Assembly (NCBI GenBank): GCA_019321725.1
Contig: CM033109.1
Location: 18,011,993-18,075,992, forward strand
Source: Paulownia fortunei
Taxonomy: Eukaryota > Streptophyta > Magnoliopsida > Lamiales > Paulowniaceae
DNA length: 64,000 nt
Reading direction: 5' to 3'
In this document: in pieces, positions 22,446 through 34,339 of the stretch
Layout of the letters: the number at the start of each line of letters is the position of its first letter
How positions within the stretch are numbered: position 1 is the stretch's first letter
The notes under the pieces: generated by a model
What the model saw: the letters and a program-made list of their open reading frames with translations, nothing else
Told to the model about the DNA's origin: nothing
The model's database searches: none
Made by a program: the position numbers and the translations under genes

Positions 22446-23904
22446 ACTTAATCTCTATAATCAATGCGATTAATCGGTTAATATTTTTGATTATTTGCTT
22501 AATTAAAAATAGAGTTCACAATTTTACATGAAAAGGCACTCCCGTTAACGTATACAATGAAATGATTAAAAATAGGATTCACAATTTCACAATATCGTTC
22601 TACTCATCTAAAAAATAGATTCACTTTAGAATTTCAAGTGTTATGCCTCTAACATACTAGCAAATTTGATAGCTAATTCTATCCTAGAAATATAGTGGAG
22701 TTTAATTTTCAGTTTAACTTGTGAAATGAGAAATAAAATATAATCAAAAGGTGGAACTTTTGATGGAAGAAAGTGATGAAAAAAACAAGAGAGGAGATGA
22801 CGATTTTGCTAGAGAGTTGCGGCGACTTTTCCTGCTCAATAAACATTTAAAATAGGCCACTACAGGAGGAGTGTATTTATGAACTCCTCAAAACCCTAAC
22901 CTTAGAAGGATTGTACTTCCCCCTTGCTTATGTTATCCCTAATTTCCATCTATGTGTAGCAGATTTAAATTCTCTAATGAAGTTCTTTAATTGATTCCTA
23001 CAAGCCCATCATCTCCTAGGCTTGGACTTTAACTTAATCAAATTTAATTGAAATCAAGTAAATAAGCTCAACTTAATATTCGAACTTCCTATTCATATCA
23101 GGTCTTATTAAATAATTACATTATTTAGTAGGTTCAACTTAATTAATTAATTATATTATTAATTAATTTGGTTGCAGATTGGGCTCCTTAATAATTAGCC
23201 CAATTAAATAATTAGATAAATTAATCTAACTACTTAAATTAATTTATATCCAATCTTTAACTCCTTCAATTAATTTGAGCCCCAATAATTAATCATTATT
23301 AATTAATTTAATCCAACTCCTTAGATTACCTTATAGATAGAAGTAGTGTGTGACCCCTTAGTTTTATTAATAAGCTAGCAATGGATTAACAACTCTCGTG
23401 ACTTAATTTAATAATTGAATAATTAATTATTTAAATATTTAATCTAATTAATGAATCATCTTGAACTTAACTCTTTAATTCTAAAAACCCACAAGTAATG
23501 GAAACATTTACCAATGTATAATGATTACTTAGTCTCATGTGAGAAAACAGTGAACCTATTTTTTATTATGAATACCATATAAGTACTTCCGTATACTCAT
23601 CTCTCCTTTAAGTTTAGGGCATAATTTATTAGTCGAAACATTATTTGAGTTAATAACTATAATTCCATTCCTAATCTCACCAACTCCTTGATGAATTGTT
23701 TGAAATTCCCATCCAATATTCATCCCGCATTGGCCAAGAACTTCTAATCAAGAATCATAGAAAATATAGGAGATTCACTATTCAGTTGGATATGTGACTG
23801 ATCATTTATTGACCACTCATTAACTTCTGTATTTGTAGATATTCCACCTAATAGATTCCCCTTCTGATTGTCAGGCAATCGAGGAATATATTAAGCACAA
23901 CATG
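22446..23904 (-). repeat. Old copia LTR, left part, antisense
   Basis: It follows the same order of landmarks as the other antisense LTRs: CAATGCGATTAATCG at the left (compare 60890), an AATTCAAGTG...CTAACAT segment near 22640, the TTAATTAATT-rich centre (23140-23310), the GTGTGTGACCCCTTAG block at 23346, and the GATTGTCAGGCAATC landmark at 23866. The TG terminus is not recognisable. It is interrupted at 23904 by the next LTR and continues at 25999. Confidence 0.78.
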
Positions 23905-25998
23905 TGTTGGGTTCGCATAATCGCGAGTTGCAAGCACAACAAAAATTTAAAATTTTCAACAATTTGAAATAAAAAATCATACATCATATGTATATATGCA
24001 TATCATGGATTTGATACAATTTTTGATTTGTGTTTCTGATTGGTGTTTAGTAAAATTAAACAACTAAAGTTTTTGCGATTATACCTTTCAAGCATCAGGT
24101 AGATGAAGGGTAAGAAGGAATTTAGATTCCTCAAGCTCCTCTCGAACAATTTTGATGGCCTCTCAAAATGTTCACCATGGATCCCATGGTAGTCCCTCTA
24201 ACGGTATCCACACTTTCGAACAGATCCACAAGCTTCAATTACTTGCTAATGAATTTGAACTTCTTATTTCTAATCTATTTAAGAGTGAGATAATTCTTGA
24301 ATCAACAAAAGATTGAAGAATTAACCTTTTAATCAAAAAGGGACTGAATCTTTTGATAGAGTAATTTTTTTGAAGTAAAAAATAGAACACAAAAAAATGA
24401 GAATGAGAAGAGGAGAAGGGGGCCAAAATCTAGCTCTCTTACTTGTAGTTTTTGGGCACCTACATTGTGTATTGATATACATAATGTAGTCTTTGACAAT
24501 CCTATTAGGTCTCCAACTCTTGTCCTAAACTAGTCCCTAATCCAATTAGGAAATCTTTTCCTTCCTTATCTCTTATTTCTTTCACTTCAAGATAAATTCT
24601 TTCCATCTTTATTTGGACTCTTTAATTCTAGTAATTAAAAAATCCTAACGGGCCTCTAACCCTATGGACTTGGTCCAATCAATTAAGTAATTCGTTCCAT
24701 TATAGGCCACATAATTATATTAGACCCAATTTAAATAATTTTATTATTTTAATTGGTTAAATTAATTTAATTCCTAAAATTAATTTTCGGCCAAGCTAAT
24801 ATAATTGATCTCCATCAATTAATTAATTCACTCCCAAGAGACTTTAATCATTATTAGGTTCAAATAAATAATAATAATATTTATTTGAATGAATTAATTT
24901 AACTATTTAAATTAATTCTAGCTTAAGTTGATTAATCTCCATTAATCAATTTAATCCAACACTTTGGATTACAAAAATAAATATAGAAGTGGATCATCTC
25001 GATATGTGTGTGACCCATTAGGTTTATATCTAAGTTAGCAGTGGACTTGCAACCTTTGCAACTTATGAATTAATTTAATATTTAGATTAATTAATCCAAT
25101 TAATCTAGCAGTGCATCTCGACTACCTAGTCTTAGGTGAATAACAAGTGAACCTTTTTTGTTACGAGTACCATGCAAATACGGTCCCTCCATCAACTATT
25201 CTCTCGATTAAGTCGAGGGCATGAATTATTAGTCTAACTCTATTTTGGCTTAATAACTATGATTCCATTTCAAGTCACATTAATCCTTTGATGAATCACT
25301 AGAAAGCTTTATGTCTAGTATTCATCTTGCCTTGACCAAGGTATTTGGGATTAAGGACTATGAAAACATATGAAATTCTTTTATTCTACCAAATAGGTGA
25401 TAAATTCTTTACTGATTAGTCATTGACCTCCATACACAAAAATCATACACCCAACGTAAGCCCCTTATGATTGTCATGCAATCAGGAAATACATCAAAGT
25501 GTATGATATTGTGCACAAGGCCACCATGGTGCCTCAAGTCAAAGGACTAATTAAAGCACTATCGTAACTAGGAAATTTTCATTCGATAAACAATGCTTTC
25601 CAATTGAGAATTTTTCAGTGGGCCGTTCAGTGTACTCGTTCCCTAACAAGCACCCACACACATATACTAGCATCTCTACAATAATGTCTATGGAATGAGA
25701 CATTCTTCTATCGAGTATGCATCGTGTGTGTGAGTCTATCGGACTTATCGATGTCCTATCTCAACGAGCCCCTGACTCGAAACATATTTAAAATCAAAGC
25801 TATAGAGGCATATTTTATGATCACCATTATATTTGTAACCATATCCCGTAGCTAAAAATGATCTAGGGACTTTATCTAACTGATAAAAATAATTAAAGAA
25901 AAAAATATCTTTTACTTATTTAAACATTATGAATAAGACTATTTTTACAATAGTGTAAAAGTTCGCTGCTAATTGGCTCGCCGGGCACTGCTCTAACA
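23905..25998 (-). mobile_element. Solo copia LTR nested in an older copy of its own family
   Basis: The LTR begins TGTTGGGTTCGCATAATCGCG and ends CACTGCTCTAACA, 2094 bp. The flanking five bases are ACATG (23900-23904) and ATATT (25999-26003), agreeing at three of five positions, so the duplication has decayed. The older LTR resumes in register on the right (TTGTGCATAAAG...GTGCCTCAAG), which proves nesting independently of the duplication. The conserved GTGTGACCCATTAGG block is at 25009 and the hairpin region at 25572-25620. Confidence 0.88.
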
Positions 25999-26498
25999 AT
26001 ATTTTGTGCATAAAGTTATACTGGTGCCTCAAGACCTAAGAAATAATTCTTGCACCATCATAACTAAAAAAATTTTGTTTGACAATTAATATTTTAATTG
26101 GAAATTTCTAAATAGGAAAGTTCAGTGTATTTATTCTCTAACAAGTACCCGTATACATGCACTAGTGTCTCTACATTGATACCTATGGAGTGAGATATCC
26201 TCCTATTGAGCATACATTATGTGGTAAGTCTTATTAGATATTACTGATGTCCCCATTTCAATGAACCCTTGACTTGGAACTAATTTAATACCAAAGTTAT
26301 AGAGGTATATTCCATAATTGCTATCATATGGACGATCATGCCCCGTAGTTATGTTTAATTTAGGGATTTTATCTAATTAATGAAACCAATCTAAGATGAA
26401 GAAATGCCAATTTTATTAATGAACATTCAAATAAGACTACTTAATACAAGACTATAAATGCTATCAATTTAATTGGCTCATTGGATACTACTCTAATA
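25999..26498 (-). repeat. Old copia LTR, right part, antisense
   Basis: It resumes the LTR broken at 23904, with GTGCCTCAAG, the hairpin region, CTAACAAGTACCC, GATCATGCCCCGTAG and the terminus TACTCTAATA. After it comes unrelated A-rich DNA rather than a polypurine tract and pol, so this too is a solo or truncated LTR. Confidence 0.8.
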
Positions 26499-26568
26499 GA
26501 AAGATACTAGAGAAAAGGAAAAAAAAGAGAAAAAAGAAAAGCTTACTGCTAGGAAGAAAAAAAAACGA

Positions 26569-26884
26569 TGATAAGTGCATATTTTGACATATTTTTGTAT
26601 CAAATTCTTTACACTTTCCTTGCTTTATTCTTGTTAATATTATAGTTTTATTAATATTTTGTGTTAGGGAATTAATGAACAAAAAAAGATAAAAAAACCA
26701 AAATATAACCAAAGAAGATAATACAATTCGTGAGCAAGTTGAGAGATAATATTTTATTAGATCAAAGAAGCATCACAATTAGTAGAAAATGACCATTTTT
26801 GCCTAAGTCCATCACGTGTAGATCAAAATATATGCAAAAAATCACTTGAACTTTGTAAGTGATTGTTGGGCTTGCATTAAAGGC
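26569..26884 (+). repeat. Athila-like gypsy LTR fragment (first 316 bp)
   Basis: It begins TGATAAGTGCATATTTTGACA and matches the starts of the LTRs at 29203, 32019 and 39938. It stops at GGGCTTGCATTA, where the other copies continue AATTCAAAATAAGC. Here it passes into copia RT sequence at 26885. Confidence 0.85.
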
Positions 26885-28256
26885 ACGACTGATAGCAAAG
26901 TATTACGCTCAAAGTCAAGGTGTTGACTGTTGAGGATACCTTGTACCAGATGTGATGCTAAAGTCCATTTGGATTATGCTAGTTATATCTACATATTGCG
27001 ACTACTAGATATGGAAAAGGGATATGAAGACTGTCTTTCTCAATAGGGGTATTGAGAATGGGATATAAGTTAAGCAACCTGAGGTCTTCATATCAAACAG
27101 AAGCAAGCAAAAGGTTTGCGAGCTTTAGAGATCCGTTAAGGACTCAAAATAAATTTTATGAATATAGAACATTCGATTCTCCAAAGCAATCAAATAGTTT
27201 GATTTTTTATTTCCTTAGGAATACGAATGAGCCATATGTGTACATGAGGGTTAGTGGAAGTATGGTGATGATTGTTGTGTTTTACGTTGATGACATTTTA
27301 CTCATAGGGATGGTATAGAAATGTTGCAGTCAATTAAGACTTGTCATCTACAAAGTTCTCCAAGAAGGATTTGGGAGAAACATCTTAGGAATTAGGAATG
27401 AGATTTATGGAGATAGATCTGAAAGGATGCTTAGACTATCCTAAATTCAAGTACATAGATTAGATGCTAAAAGAGTTTAAGATGGAAGAATCCTATGAGA
27501 GATTCTTGTTTTTGAGTCATGGGATTTCTCTTTTGAAGTCCTCGTCCCTAAAGACTTTTAAAAGAAAGAGAAATAATGACTCACATACTTTATGCATCAT
27601 TGAAAGAAAGCAGAAAATATACAAATCTATGTACATGATTTGATACCAGAAATGCTTTGAGTGTCACGAGCAGATATCCATCATTTCAATGAAAGAAAAG
27701 CATTGGAAGTTGTAAAGACGATCTTTAGTACTTATGAAGCACTAAGGATTTTTTCTTGGAGTACGATTATGGAGAACTGAAACTAAGATGCTTCATCTAG
27801 TTTTTAGTCTAAAGTAGATGACTTGAAGTCTATGTCTATATTTGTGTTCATCATAATAGTGGGATGGTTAGTTGGAAAGAGTTTCAAGCTTCTAACAACT
27901 ATGGATTCCACCACAGTGATTGAATACATCGGGCATGCGATGCTGCAAAAATGGATTATTTGGATAGGAAACTTAATCCAAGTGTTGGATGTAGTTTCAA
28001 TCAATGCTGATTGAGTACTGGAGTATTGCGATAACAATGAGGGCTATTGCACAAGCAAAGAAGCCAAGGTCTTATCAAAAGATCCAAGTAGAAATAGATT
28101 AGCGATATTGTGATTTTTAAAATCATTGGTAGAGCATCAGTGTGGAAAGATTTGCCTCGGTAGAAAATATAGCAAACCCACTGATTTAACCATTTGGATA
28201 AGTATTTGAAGGATATCTTGGGGAAGATGTGCCTTAATACGAGGGCAATTATCTCT
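26885..28256 (+). pseudogene. Copia RT and RNase H remnant
   Basis: The sense strand from 26885 reads KARLIAKYYAQSQGVDC, then the RT core with frame breaks. The catalytic segment VVFYVDDILLIG lies near 27272-27310 and its YVDD box is intact. The thumb follows (GLG-type sequence near 27370) and RNase H follows to about 28250. It belongs to the large-LTR copia family. Frameshifts and stops are frequent. The left side begins in the middle of RT, fused to the gypsy LTR fragment. Confidence 0.85.
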
Positions 28257-28272
28257 TGGGCAAGTGGGAGAT
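28257..28272 (+). promoter_or_regulatory. Polypurine tract of copia remnant
   Basis: GGGCAAGTGGGAGATT lies immediately before the LTR terminus TGTTAGAG. It would prime plus-strand synthesis. It is the best-preserved tract of this family in the window. Confidence 0.85.
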
Positions 28273-28780
28273 TGTTAGAGTAGTGCCTGACGAGCTAATT
28301 GATCTGGCTATTCTTATACTCTTGCGAATTATTCTTATTCATATTAATATCATTTAAGTGGCAATCTTTAAATTCATCATAAGAATTATCTTAAATTCAT
28401 CATAAGAACTAGATAAAATCCTTAGATCACACAAAGTTGTGGGGCGTGGTCTCGCATATGATGGCGATCATGGAATATGTCTATAAGATTGTGGTCTTAA
28501 AATGGTCCAAGTCTAGGATTAATGAGATGGGACATCATTGATCCTATTGAGACTTGTTAATACGATGCAGACTCTAAAGTAGGATGCCTCGTTCCATAGG
28601 CATTGGTGTAGAGACACTAGTGCATGTATGTGGGTGCTTGTTGGGAACAAGCACACTGAACTACCCCACCTAAAAATTCACAATTAGAAATATTTTATTA
28701 TTTAATGAGAATTTCCTTGTTATGATAGTCCAAGAATTAGTCCTTGGACTTGAGGAACCACGGTAACCTTGTGCATGATG
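28273..28780 (+). repeat. Truncated copia 3' LTR
   Basis: It begins TGTTAGAGTAGTGCCTGACGAGC and follows the sense LTR through the GGGTGCTTGTTGGGAACAAG landmark (28632) and the hairpin region (28670-28730). It stops after CTTGTGCATGATG near 28780, about 500 of 2000-2250 bases, where gypsy sequence takes over. Confidence 0.85.
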
Positions 28781-29202
28781 TTTTACTCTTCTATTAAAGA
28801 TCGACTGATAGTTTTTCTGAGGTTCTATGGGAATTCACTTTTGAAGCATGCAAGATTTCATCATTGTTGACATTAACTATTCACACACACTTGAGTATAT
28901 TTATTATGGAAATAGATTGACTTTTGAATGACTAAGAGTTAGATTCAATATTTGTTTGATTTCATTTCCATATTAGTTTGTTGCTTTTTGAGAATAATGG
29001 TTAGAAGTTAGTTATCATAGGTGTTTGTTGGTATCACCACTAGAAATCGTCACGAGACTATAACTAGTCCTCCATGGGCCATCTGGGGTTTAAAGGCCTA
29101 TTGCATATGCTAAATGCAATCATGATTTCTTACGAAAGTGGATTAGTTTAGTTTTATTTTAGGCTTGCTCAAGGACAAACAAGGGTTAAGTTTTGAAGAA
29201 TT
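28781..29202 (+). repeat. Gypsy (Athila-like) 3' internal spacer
   Basis: It matches the region upstream of the 3' LTR at 39515-39937: TTCTATGGGAATTCACTTTTGAAGCATGCA, ACACACACTTGA, then CTTGCTCAAGGACAAACAAGG. The polypurine tract is eroded (AAGTTTTGAAGAATT at 29188-29202, compared with AAGTGTGGGGGAATT in the other copy). Confidence 0.8.
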
Positions 29203-30737
29203 TGATAAGTGCATATTTGAACATATTTTTATATCAAATCCTTTATACATTTCTTTCTTTATTCTTCTTAATATTATAGTTTTATTAATATTTTGTGTTA
29301 GGGAATTAATGAACAAAAATAGATAAAAAAGAGTCAAAATGAAACCAAAGAAAATACGTTTCGTGAGCAAGTTGGGATATAATATTTCATTGGATCAAAG
29401 AAGCATCACAATTAGAAGAAAATAACCATTTTTTGCCTAAGTCCATCATGTGTAGATCAAAATATATGCTAGAAATCACTTGGACTTTGCAAGTTAATGT
29501 TGGGCTTGCATTAAATTCAAAATAAGCATATTTCCAAACTTGTGCAATTCTTGTATTTTAGGCATAACTCCATATTCAAAAGCCTTATGGATCTGATATT
29601 ACTTCATTTGAAAGCCAAGAAATAGAACTACAACTTTGATTGGAAGCTCAGCCAATTCAACCTTGATTATAGTAAAAAATTCATCTAAGTGTGTGTATTG
29701 GAAATGATCTGACATATTTTTTAAATCAAGCATAACTTTCTCTCTAGTTGTTAGAATTAGGTGATGCAAGTTGTAAAATGAATGCAACATATAAATACAC
29801 AGCTTTCATGTTGATCACTTTTCTAAAATCAACTTATTTCATGGAAAAAATATGTGACAAAAATTAGATCTAGAAAGGACATTTGAATTTAGAGCATATT
29901 TGAAGTAAATTTGGAGTGAATTTAGAGATTCCAATTCAGGCACTCTTCTATAATAAATAGGGGTTATTGGATGTCATTGAATACACACAAAAATGTACAA
30001 AAACTCGTAGAGAGGGAAAAAAAGTTTTATTGTTGTCTTTTTTTAGGTTAAGGTTTCTAGTAGTAATAGAAATGTATCTCTAGTTTTTCTTCTATTTTTA
30101 GTCTTTTCTACTTTCATTATGTCTTTCTAAATTTTATTTAGTTAAGGAAAAAGGGTGAACCTCTTAATGGAGAAAGAGGAACGGTTATAAAGGTGCATAA
30201 TATTCAGTTATGTTGTATTATTATTTTAATATTTGATTGAAACTATCCTTGTTTTGTGGTCCTTGATTTATGTATCACTAATGAAAAAATAAATACTTGG
30301 GTTCATTTAGTTTGATGTATGGTTCTACTACGCCGACTACTAATGTAAACCTTGATTTGTTGTAAACAAAGGTATGCATAAATACTGGTTGCAAACAGTA
30401 AGAGAATATCATGATTACGTTAATGCACAATCTATTTGATAACATCTTCCCATTGGAACCTTCATTATGTATAAATTCAAATAGTAGCATTTAAATGAGG
30501 TAAAATAAATAAATAATTATTTCTTTATCCAAAACTTAAGAGCGATCCCTAATTCTCAGTACTTTTATTACTATTGTATAAATTTTTCTTTATAATCTAA
30601 ACTACATTCAGCCCATCTTTTAAGAAATATAGACCCAAAAACTTCAAACAACTTTCCTATTGATCAACTTTGAACTTTTGAAAAATTTATTACTTGACAT
30701 AACCTGTACTTTGATTTACAACCTTAAAGTTGTAGCA
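29203..30737 (+). repeat. Athila-like gypsy LTR (1.5 kb)
   Basis: It begins TGATAAGTGCATATTTGAAC and ends at GTTGTAGCA, in line with the LTR at 32019-33995. It holds a single copy of the 178-bp unit that is triplicated in that other LTR. No primer-binding site follows, so it is a 3' LTR. A matching 5' partner would be the fragment at 26569. Confidence 0.85.
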
Positions 30738-31442
30738 GTTTTAACTTTCCACTGCATATGCTATCTCGTGATTTTTCAAATCCAATAGTGGTATTAGAGC
30801 CACTTGTTGGCCCAAAGTTGCATGAAAGAATCTAGAGGGAGGGTGGGGTGAATAGATCTTTCAATACTTTACTAGAAACTTTTATGCCTTTTTGTAAATG
30901 CCACTCTTTGAACTATATACTCAGTTCATTTGAAATATTGTTGCCTGATGATGTTTAGTAAGATGTTAACAATATCGCTTACTGGGATGTTCTAGTTGGT
31001 GTAGAACTTTAAAACAACTTAATGAACTATACAGTTATGTAGCAAAAAATAGTTCAATGCTTGAATATATAGGTCCCGGTTTTATATGATCCGCTATGCA
31101 ATTCTAATAATGCAAACAAATAAATGCAACTGTAAGTAAATTAATAAAAGGTAATCAATCTCCAAGAACGTAAAAATGAGGGAATATAAATGACAACAAT
31201 TTTGTAATGCTTTAAGGTAGGGTAATCTTTTTACTCTACTCTACCCTTAACACACATGAATAATCCACTAGAATTACTTTTCAAGTACATAACTTAGTAC
31301 CCAGAACTAAGTCTCTAATTTTTTCTCAGCCTTTTTTTTTTAACTCTGCTGATACTATAACCCAATCTTCCCACATAGGTCTGAGTTCAAACTTTTTCCA
31401 CATAGGTTCAAGTTCACCCCAATAGCTTTTGATGTTGTTAAT
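30738..31442. other. Unassigned non-coding stretch with an orphan primer-binding-site-like motif
   Basis: TGGTATTAGAGCC at 30789-30801 resembles the copia initiator-Met primer-binding site and follows AAATCCAATA, which resembles an LTR end. No LTR body of the known families lies to its left. The following GAGGGAGGGTGGGGTGAATAGA string is reminiscent of plant repeats. No gene is seen. Confidence 0.45.
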
Positions 31443-31457
31443 AAATGTATCACTCAG
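31443..31457. repeat. Left target-site duplication of LINE 2
   Basis: AAATGTATCACTCAG here and AAATGTATCACTTAG at 43309-43323 agree at 14 of 15 positions. They bracket the LINE, with the right copy directly after its poly(A) run. Confidence 0.8.
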
Positions 31458-32018
31458 ATTTTAGGTTTTGCAAATAAAGAAAGTATTTGTATTGAAAATT
31501 GATTTGCCGATTTGGAAAATATGGATTAGCTGGGGTGATGAAGAATAGAAAGATAATGTTCTTTCCAATGAGGAGGGGGCGATTGTAGAATTTACCAATG
31601 CAGGCAGTATTATTGCATACAACTTAGAGATACTACCAGACAAAAAACCTAGATTGCAACTTTTGCTTTTTCTTGTGGTGTTTGGCTAGAATGGATAACC
31701 ATCCTGATGTCTTGAAAAATAAAGGTAAATAAAATATAAAATCCGAAACTACTAGAATAATGACTCGATCAAAATCTACTTTAGATGTTGTCCTTCTCCC
31801 TTAATATTATATGAATTTGTTAGTTAGAATGTTTGTGGAATTGGCAATAAAGATTCTCAAAGAATTGTTAATCGAATATGTATGCAAGACCATCCAAAAT
31901 TATTAGTACTTATTGAGCCTAAAGTCAAGTTAAATGTCTAACATATGCTTCAAAAAATTCATTTTAATTATGTTAATGTAAATTGCTATAACAAAATCTG
32001 GATTTTTTTATATGAATC
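31458..32018 (+). pseudogene. LINE 2, 5' part: 5' region and endonuclease start
   Basis: The end of the duplication at 31457 sets the left boundary. A probable ORF1-end remnant lies at 31458-31720. The apurinic-type endonuclease domain starts near 31817, with NVCGIGNKDSQRIVNRI and then LLVLIEPKV, the usual opening of plant L1 ORF2. It contains stops and is cut at 32018 (NKIWIFLYES) by the gypsy LTR. The remainder of the endonuclease is missing from the window. Confidence 0.8.
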
Positions 32019-33995
32019 TAATAAGTGCATATTTTGACATATTTTTGTATTAAATCCTTTACATATTCCTTGCTTTATTCTTATTAATATTATAGTTTTA
32101 TTAATATTTTGTGTTTTGGAATCAATGAATAAAAAGATATCAAAAAGAGCTAAAATGAAATCAAATAAGACAACACGTTTCGTGAGCAAGTTGGAAGATA
32201 ATATTTTATTGGATCAAAGATGCTTCACAATTAGAAGAAAAGGGCTATTTTTGCTCAAGTTCATCATGTGTAGATCAAAACATATGCAAGAAATTACTTG
32301 GACTTTGTAGGTGATTATTGGGCTTACATTAAATTCAAAATATAAGCATATTTGTAGACTTGTGCAGTTTTTGTATTTTGGGCATAACTCCAAATTCAAA
32401 AGCCCTATGGACCTGAATCTTACTTCATTTGAAACAGAGAGATAGAACTACAATTTTTCTATTACAAGCTTAGCCCAATTCAATCTTGATTATAGGAGAC
32501 AATTTGTCCAAGTGTGTGTATTGGAAAAAATCTATCTATGCTAACATATTTTTTTAATCAAGCATAACGTTCTCCATAGTCATTGGAATTAGGTGATTCA
32601 ACCTGGAGAATGCAGCTAACAGATAAATCTAAAACTTTCATTTTGATTTTGTTTCCGAAATCCGCTGATTTCATAGAGAAAAATATATAACGAAATTTGA
32701 ATTTGAAAAGGACATAAGAATTTAGAGCACATTTGAAGTTAATTAGGAGTGTATTTAGAGTGAATTTGGAGATGCCAATTTACGTACTCTTCTACTATAA
32801 ATAGGAGCTCTTAGATAGATTCAAGATATACAAAAACCCTCAGAGAGAGAAATAAAACTTTGTTATTGTCTTTCCTTAGGTTAAATTTTCTAGTAGTAAT
32901 ATAAGTTTTCTATTAGTAATAGAAATATATTCTCTAGTTTCTCTACCATTTTTAGTTTTTTATACTTTCATTATGTCTTTCTCAATTTCATTTAGTTGAA
33001 GAGAAAGGGTGAACCTCTGGATGGAGGAACAAGAATAGTTGTAAAGGTGCATAATATTCAAGTGTGTTGTATTATTGTTTTAATTTTTGATTGAAACCCT
33101 CTTTGTTTTGTGGTGATTCTTGATTTATGTATCACCAATGACACAACAAATATTTGGGTTCATTTAACTTATTATACAATTCTATTAAATCGACTACTAA
33201 CGTAAAATTTTGATTTGTTGTAGACAAAGGTGTGCATAAATACTTAATCCCATAAATAAGTGTTGGCATTAAAACCCTGATTGTTTAGTGGCGATTCTTG
33301 ATTTATATATCACCAATGACACTATAAATATTGGGCTGCATTTAGCTTATTGTACGGTTCTACTACAACAACTATAAACGTGAAACCTTGATTTATTATA
33401 GACAAAGGTGTGTATAAATACTTAATCCCATAAATAAATATTGGCGTTAAACCCTTCTTGTTTAGTGGCAATTCTTGGTTTTTGTATTACCAATGGCACA
33501 ACAAATACTTAAGTTTATTTAGCTTGATGTACCATTCTACTACACCGACTGCTAACATGAAATCTTGATTTGTTATAGACAAAGGTGTGCATAAATACAT
33601 GATCCCATAAACAAGGATTGGTGTTAAGATATAAATTGCAAACAATAAGACAATATCATGATTATCTTAATGCATGAGCTATTTGATAACATCTTCCCAT
33701 TGGAACCTTCATTATGTATGAATTTCAATAGTGATATTTAAAAAAGATAAAAAGAATAAATAATCATTCCTCTATCCAAAAACTCAAGAGCGGATACCTT
33801 TCAATACTTTTAATATTTTGATTTCTTAGTTATAGCATAAATTTTTCTTTATAATCTAAACCACATTCATCCCATTTGTTAAGAAATATAAATCCAAAAA
33901 CTTCAAATAACTTCCCCGTGGATCAACCTCGAACTCACAAGAAATTTATTACTTGACATAGCTTGCACTTAGGTTTGCAAGTTTAAACTATAGCA
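32019..33995 (+). repeat. 5' LTR of Athila-like gypsy element (1.98 kb)
   Basis: It begins TAATAAGTGCATATTTTGAC (G of the TG terminus mutated) and ends ACTATAGCA just before the primer-binding site. It contains three tandem copies of a unit of about 178 bp (33103-33635). The LTR at 29203 has one copy. Confidence 0.9.
33103..33635 (+). repeat. Three tandem copies of a 177-178 bp unit inside the gypsy LTR
   Basis: Units start at 33103 (TTGTTTTGTGGTGATTCTTG), 33281 (TTGTTTAGTGGCGATTCTTG) and 33458 (TTGTTTAGTGGCAATTCTTG). Each continues through GTATCACCAATG, ACAAAGGTGTGCATAAATAC and CCCATAAA. Spacing is 178 and 177 bp. Confidence 0.9.
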
Positions 33996-33998
33996 AGT

Positions 33999-34019
33999 TT
34001 TTGGCGCCATTGTTGGGGA
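33999..34019 (+). promoter_or_regulatory. Primer-binding site of Athila-like element
   Basis: TTGGCGCCATTGTTGGGGA follows the 5' LTR by a few bases. Plant Athila-type gypsy elements carry TGGCGCCGTTGCCGGGGA here, usually assigned to Asp tRNA. This copy differs at a few positions. Confidence 0.8.
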
Positions 34020-34339
34020 AGGCAAGGTAAGTATTCAGGTTTGTAAATATGTTTCCTTTGTAAATATTGTATGTTTGTTTTCTTTATGGTTATATATTGA
34101 TATGGTAACATAATCATAATTCCCATCGTTTAGTTAGAAAAAAGTGTGAAACTTTATTTGAAAATTTGTTTGAGTCATCTCCACGCATTTCCACCATGGC
34201 TGAAGATGAAAGTGTCAAAAATGAAAATAAGAATCAACAGGTGCGTAGCATGCGTTATTACTTGCAATCTCCTCGAAATTCTTCTCCCTCTTGTTTCATT
34301 TTTTCTCTCAATGCAAATAACTTTTGATTCAAGACAAGT

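Noticed and set aside
33103..33635. Regularly spaced repeats considered as a CRISPR-like array
   Set aside because: Units are contiguous 178-bp tandem copies inside an LTR of a plant gypsy element, not short repeats with unique spacers.
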